Assembly: GCA_019347585.1 (NCBI GenBank)
Contig: JAHWLC010000029.1
Location: 1 to 8,991 of the forward strand
DNA from: Actinomycetota bacterium
Lineage (GTDB): Bacteria > Actinomycetota > Acidimicrobiia > Spongiisociales > ZC4RG35
DNA length: 8,991 nucleotides
Direction of reading: 5' to 3'
Shown in pieces: positions 6,026 through 8,991 of the stretch (within the stretch, counting starts at the first letter, position 1; each line of letters opens with the position of its first letter). Both the position numbers and the translations under genes were made by a program. The notes below the pieces were generated by a model. It was not told the DNA's origin. It did no database searches and saw only the letters and a program-made list of their open reading frames with translations.

Positions 6026-6047
6026 GAGACGATAGCCTGGGGAGGCG

Positions 6048-6656
6048 ATGCCGAGGATCCGCGCCGCCACCATCGACCAGCACAAGGCGATGACCCGCCG
6101 CGCCCTGCTCGACGCCGCTTATCGCATCATCGACGAAGCGGGCACCGCCGAGGTCCCCCTCGGCGAGATCGCCCTGGTCGCCGGGGTGGGGCGCACCACT
6201 TTCTACGACTACTTCGCCGACCGTGACGATGTCATCGCCACCATGGTGGAGGATCGTCTCCCCAGGGTGATCGACGGTCTCCTCGACTCGATGCCCGAGG
6301 ACGCTCCCACCGCCGAGCGGCTCGCCGAGCTGGCGACCCGTACCGTCGAGTTCGTCATCACCGATCCGGTCTTCGGGGTGATCCTCCACCGCGAGCTGGG
6401 ACGCCTCGGGCCGGAGGCGCAGAGACGGATCGGCATCGCCCATCGTGACCTGTCCGCCGAGATGGCGCGTCTCTACGCCGCCGGCATCGAGGAAGCGGTC
6501 TTCCGGGAGATGCCGCTTTCCCTCGCCGGGCGTCTCATCCAGGACACGATCATGTCTGCGGCACGCGCCCTCATCGAAGCCAAGGAGCCGAATACCCACG
6601 AGGTCCTGGGGTCCCTGCGAGACTTCCTCCTCGGAGGGCTCGGCTACCGGGGTTGA
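6048..6656 (+). CDS. TetR/AcrR-family transcriptional regulator
   Basis: This is a 202-residue one-component regulator. The N-terminal DNA-binding domain spans about 14-65, with helix-turn-helix residues VPLGEIALVAGVGRTTFYDYF (about 36-56), where GRTTFYDYF is the hallmark recognition-helix end of TetR proteins. The remaining helices (about 70-200) form the ligand and dimer domain; its ligand cannot be predicted. ATG 6048 fits the usual lead-in (RIRAATIDQHKAMTRRALLDAA). A GGGGAGG run precedes it but is only about 2 nt away, closer than ideal. ATG 6090 is an alternative start. The gene is divergent from the membrane protein across a candidate operator, and its stop is 23 nt before ppk1, so tetR and ppk1 may share a transcript. 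Whether it controls ppk1, the membrane gene or both is unknown. Confidence 0.92.
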   Translation: MPRIRAATIDQHKAMTRRALLDAAYRIIDEAGTAEVPLGEIALVAGVGRTTFYDYFADRDDVIATMVEDRLPRVIDGLLDSMPEDAPTAERLAELATRTVEFVITDPVFGVILHRELGRLGPEAQRRIGIAHRDLSAEMARLYAAGIEEAVFREMPLSLAGRLIQDTIMSAARALIEAKEPNTHEVLGSLRDFLLGGLGYRG

Positions 6657-6679
6657 TCTGCCGATAGGTCCCTCGTGAC

Positions 6680-8743
6680 ATGAGCGACGACCTACCGATA
6701 TACGGCCCCGAGCACTTCATCAACCGGGAGCTGTCCTGGCTCGCCTTCAACCGTCGGGTCCTCGCTCTCACCGAGCGGGAGGACTTCCCCCTCCTCGAGA
6801 AGGCGAAGTTCCTCGCCATCTGGGCTGAGAACATGGACGAGTTCTTCCAGGTGCGGGTGGCCGGGATCAAGGAGCAGCTGGCTCACGGGCTCCGCTCCAC
6901 CACCCCGGATGCACTCACCCCCGGCCAGCAGCTCGCCGAGATCAGGAGGGAGGTGGAGAACCAGTACGAGGAGGTCTCCAAGCGCTTCCTCGCCGAGATC
7001 GCTCCGGCGCTGTCCCAGGAGGGGATCGTCTTCAGCGACTACTCCACACTCGACGGCGAGGACCGGGAGTTCCTCGACGCCAAGTTCCGCGACCTGGTCT
7101 TCCCTGTGGTGACGCCGCTGGCGGTCGACCCCTCCCACCCCTTCCCCTACATATCGAACCTATCCCTGAACCTGGCCATCTTCGTCCGTAATCCGGAGAC
7201 CGGGTTGACCAAGTTCGCCCGGGTGAAGATCCCGCCGATACTCCCCCGATTCGTGGTCCTGCCCGACGGCGAGCGCTTCGTGCCCCTGGAGCAGGTGATC
7301 GCCTCTCATCTCGGTGCCCTCTTCCCCGGGATGGAGGTGCTCGGCCACGACGTGTTCAGGGTCACCCGCAACGCCGACCTCGAGATCGAGGAGGACGAGG
7401 GAGGCGACCTGCTGATGGCGATCGAGTCGGAGCTGACCCAGCGCCGCTTCGGGAGCATGGTCCGTCTCGAGGTCCACCCCGACATCCCCGACGAGCTGCT
7501 CGACCTCCTCATGCGCGAGATGAGGGCAACCGAAGACGATGTCTACCGGGTGGAGGGGCCTCTCGACTTGGCCGGATTGTGGAGTCTCTACGAGTTGAAC
7601 CGCCCCGAGCTCAAATTCACCCCGTTCTCGGGGGTCACCCCCTCCCGGCTCTCCACGGCCCCCACGGAGACGGTGGATTTCTTCGAGGTGATCAGCCAGG
7701 GCGATCTCCTCGTCCATCACCCCTACGACGCCTTCTCGACGACAGTGGAGGCTTTCATCACCCGGGCGGCTCGCGACCCCGAGGTCCTCGCCATCAAGAT
7801 CACCCTTTACCGCACCACTCAGGCGAGCCCGATCATGCGGGCGCTCATCGAAGCTGCCCAGGAGGGAAAACAGGTGGTGGCCCTGGTCGAGCTGAAGGCT
7901 CGGTTCGACGAGGAGCGCAACATCGAGTGGGCGCAGCGGCTGGAGGACGCCGGTGTCCACGTCATGTACGGCGTGGTCGGGCTGAAGACCCACACCAAGA
8001 TCGCACTGGTGATGAGGAAGGAAGGTTCCCGGATCGTCCGTTACGCCCATGTCGGGACGGGCAACTACAACGAGACCACGGCCCGGACCTACGAGGACAT
8101 CGGGGTCTTCTCCGCCGACCCCGGGATCGGGGCCGACCTCTCCGACCTGTTCAACTACCTGACTGGCTACAGCCGCCAGTCCGCCTTCCGCCGGCTGGCG
8201 GTGTCGCCCACCGGGATCCGGCCCCAGATCCTGGAGCTGATCGACCAGGAGGCCAGTCGGCGCGACGGCCACATCACCATGAAGATGAACTCCCTCGTCG
8301 ATGCCGAGGTGATCGCCGCTCTCTACGACGCCTCGCAGGCCGGGACGCGCATCGATCTCATCGTGCGCGGGATCTGCTGTCTCCGCCCGGGGGTCGACGG
8401 CCTCTCGGAGAACATCAGGGTGCGGTCACTGGTGGGACGCTATCTGGAGCACTCCCGCATCTACCGCTTCGGGGCCAGGGGTCGCGATCGCCAATATCTG
8501 ATCGGGTCCGCCGACATGATGCCGAGGAACCTGGACCGGCGGGTCGAGGCCCTCGCTCCGGTGGAGGGCCCCGATCTCCAGTTCAGGCTGGACGAGATCC
8601 TCGACGTGGTTCTCTCCGACGACAACCTCGCCTGGCATCTGCAACCCGACGGGTCCTGGAGGCGGGTGGCCTCTACGACCGGCATCGACGCCCATGTCGC
8701 CCTGCAGGATCTGGCCCAGGCCCGGGCCAGCGCCCACCTCTAG
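6680..8743 (+). CDS. ppk1: Polyphosphate kinase 1
   Basis: This 687-residue enzyme reversibly transfers the ATP gamma-phosphate to growing inorganic polyphosphate. It is full length for PPK1 (about 690-720). The N-terminal domain opens with HFINRELSWLAFNRRVL and the ENMDEFFQVRVAGIKEQ segment. The head domain follows, with FPVVTPLAVDPSHPFPYISN. The two phospholipase-D-like C domains hold the catalytic histidines: His457 in YAHVGTGNYNETTARTYEDI, which becomes phosphorylated, and His591 in YLEHSRIYRFG. LYRTTQASPIMRAL and VELKARFDEERNIEWA are further conserved active-site segments. ATG 6680 gives the standard N-terminus; the Shine-Dalgarno is weak. It sits 23 nt after the TetR gene and before a PHO-box-like region and a lipoprotein gene, which places it in a phosphate-related neighbourhood. 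All key residues are present, so I expect it to be active. Confidence 0.97.
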   Translation: MSDDLPIYGPEHFINRELSWLAFNRRVLALTEREDFPLLEKAKFLAIWAENMDEFFQVRVAGIKEQLAHGLRSTTPDALTPGQQLAEIRREVENQYEEVSKRFLAEIAPALSQEGIVFSDYSTLDGEDREFLDAKFRDLVFPVVTPLAVDPSHPFPYISNLSLNLAIFVRNPETGLTKFARVKIPPILPRFVVLPDGERFVPLEQVIASHLGALFPGMEVLGHDVFRVTRNADLEIEEDEGGDLLMAIESELTQRRFGSMVRLEVHPDIPDELLDLLMREMRATEDDVYRVEGPLDLAGLWSLYELNRPELKFTPFSGVTPSRLSTAPTETVDFFEVISQGDLLVHHPYDAFSTTVEAFITRAARDPEVLAIKITLYRTTQASPIMRALIEAAQEGKQVVALVELKARFDEERNIEWAQRLEDAGVHVMYGVVGLKTHTKIALVMRKEGSRIVRYAHVGTGNYNETTARTYEDIGVFSADPGIGADLSDLFNYLTGYSRQSAFRRLAVSPTGIRPQILELIDQEASRRDGHITMKMNSLVDAEVIAALYDASQAGTRIDLIVRGICCLRPGVDGLSENIRVRSLVGRYLEHSRIYRFGARGRDRQYLIGSADMMPRNLDRRVEALAPVEGPDLQFRLDEILDVVLSDDNLAWHLQPDGSWRRVASTTGIDAHVALQDLAQARASAHL

Positions 8744-8747
8744 CAAG

Positions 8748-8802
8748 GTTCATCTCCCGTTAACCGGGGCGCGGCCGGGCGGTCAACCCGGGTTTCTACC
8801 TT
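8748..8802 (+). promoter_or_regulatory. PHO-box-like 11-nt repeats and -10 box upstream of the lipoprotein gene
   Basis: Steps of exactly 11 nt give GTTCATC (8748), GTTAACC (8759), CGCGGCC (8770) and GGTCAAC (8781). Against the streptomycete PhoP unit GTTCACC, units 1, 2 and 4 match at 6, 6 and 5 of 7 positions, while unit 3 does not match beyond CC. A possible -10, TACCTT, lies at 8797-8802, about 10 nt after the last unit, a spacing suited to PhoP-activated promoters that lack a -35. An exact 10-bp palindrome AACCCGGGTT (8785-8794) sits across the end of the array. PhoP binding is inferred. Confidence 0.5.
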
Positions 8803-8840
8803 CGCTCGTGAATCCGATGCCAACGAGGAGAAACACCGGA

Positions 8841-8991
8841 ATGAAACTGCGACTCACTCGCCTGGTCGCTCTCACCGCCGTCCTGGCGCTGGTGCTCGCG
8901 GCATGTGGAACCGACGAGGGTGAGGGCACGGCCGCGGCGGCGGACACGACCATGGCCGGGGACGGTGGCAACCCGCGCGCCCTCACCGGCG
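8841..8991 (+). CDS. Secreted lipoprotein, 3' truncated; possibly phosphate-binding PstS
   Basis: The first 50 codons of a lipoprotein are visible before the window ends. A basic start (MKLRLTR), a hydrophobic core and the lipobox LAAC with Cys22 predict cleavage by signal peptidase II and lipid attachment. A low-complexity Asp/Glu/Gly/Ala/Thr linker follows (about 23-45), as in surface-anchored binding proteins. The visible end NPRALTG could precede the glycine-rich start of a PstS domain, and the PHO-box-like upstream region and neighbouring ppk1 favour PstS, but no substrate-binding domain is in view. AGGAG (8826-8830) lies 10 nt before ATG 8841. In-frame GTG 8808 and ATG 8817 are alternatives; the GTG falls near the expected transcription start and could be used leaderlessly, adding 11 residues. 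Confidence 0.75.
   Translation, partial: MKLRLTRLVALTAVLALVLAACGTDEGEGTAAAADTTMAGDGGNPRALTG

Noticed and set aside
5185..6093. A 302-codon plus-strand open frame opposite the membrane protein and whiB junction
   Set aside because: Composition is typical of antisense shadow coding, with no motif, and it would overlap the TetR start and the divergent control region.
7160..8763. Long antisense (7160-8272) and alternative-frame (7579-8763) open frames within ppk1
   Set aside because: PPK1 is complete and conserved in its own frame; the other frames are low-complexity shadows.
8808..8840. Twin-arginine signal from the longer lipoprotein start (RR in PTRRNTG)
   Set aside because: The residues after RR do not fit the Tat consensus, and the shorter start already gives a normal lipoprotein signal peptide with a ribosome site.
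1..8991. New defence or mobile system
   Set aside because: Except for one unassigned membrane protein and a truncated lipoprotein, all genes belong to common metabolic or regulatory families; no nuclease, reverse transcriptase, CRISPR repeats, recombinase or toxin-antitoxin pair was seen.

Overview
The window is about 9 kb of high-GC, gene-dense bacterial DNA. A WhiB-family iron-sulfur regulator, an actinobacterial GlnA2-like glutamine synthetase, a GlnR-like winged-helix regulator, GTG/TTG starts and a possibly leaderless promoter point to an actinomycete (Actinomycetota). I cannot name a genus. A deep-branching, possibly uncultured lineage is a guess based on context. There are nine protein genes and no gap longer than about 100 bp. 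I see no rRNA, tRNA, CRISPR array, insertion sequence or prophage gene.

Layout. (1) Bases 1-1622, plus strand: the 3' two-thirds of an ALDH7-type aldehyde dehydrogenase (lysine/aminoadipate-semialdehyde branch), then a small SAM-dependent methyltransferase that probably starts at TTG. (2) Bases 1619-5991, minus strand, in transcription order: a four-helix membrane protein of unknown function, a WhiB-like regulator, glutamine synthetase, a GlnR-like regulator coupled to it by a GTGA overlap, and a cystathionine gamma-synthase-family PLP enzyme. The methyltransferase and the PLP enzyme converge on a single shared CTAG, which supplies both stop codons. (3) Bases 6048-8743, plus strand: a TetR-family regulator divergent from the membrane protein, then full-length polyphosphate kinase 1. 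(4) Bases 8744-8991: a regulatory region with 11-nt-phased repeats resembling an actinobacterial PHO box, then the first 50 codons of a lipoprotein that may be the phosphate-binding protein PstS.

How the genes fit together. Two nutrient themes appear. Nitrogen: glutamine synthetase is coupled to a GlnR-like regulator, with sulfur amino-acid synthesis downstream. Phosphate: polyphosphate kinase is followed by a PHO-box-like region and a secreted lipoprotein. The most unexplained DNA is a 61-bp near-perfect palindrome between whiB and glnA. It contains two copies of GAACCC-W-GGGTTC, and one copy lies over the expected -35 of the glnA promoter. The enzymes belong to well-known families. The regulatory DNA, the degenerate receiver domain and the unknown membrane protein are the parts worth a second look. 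I found no evidence of a new defence or mobile system.
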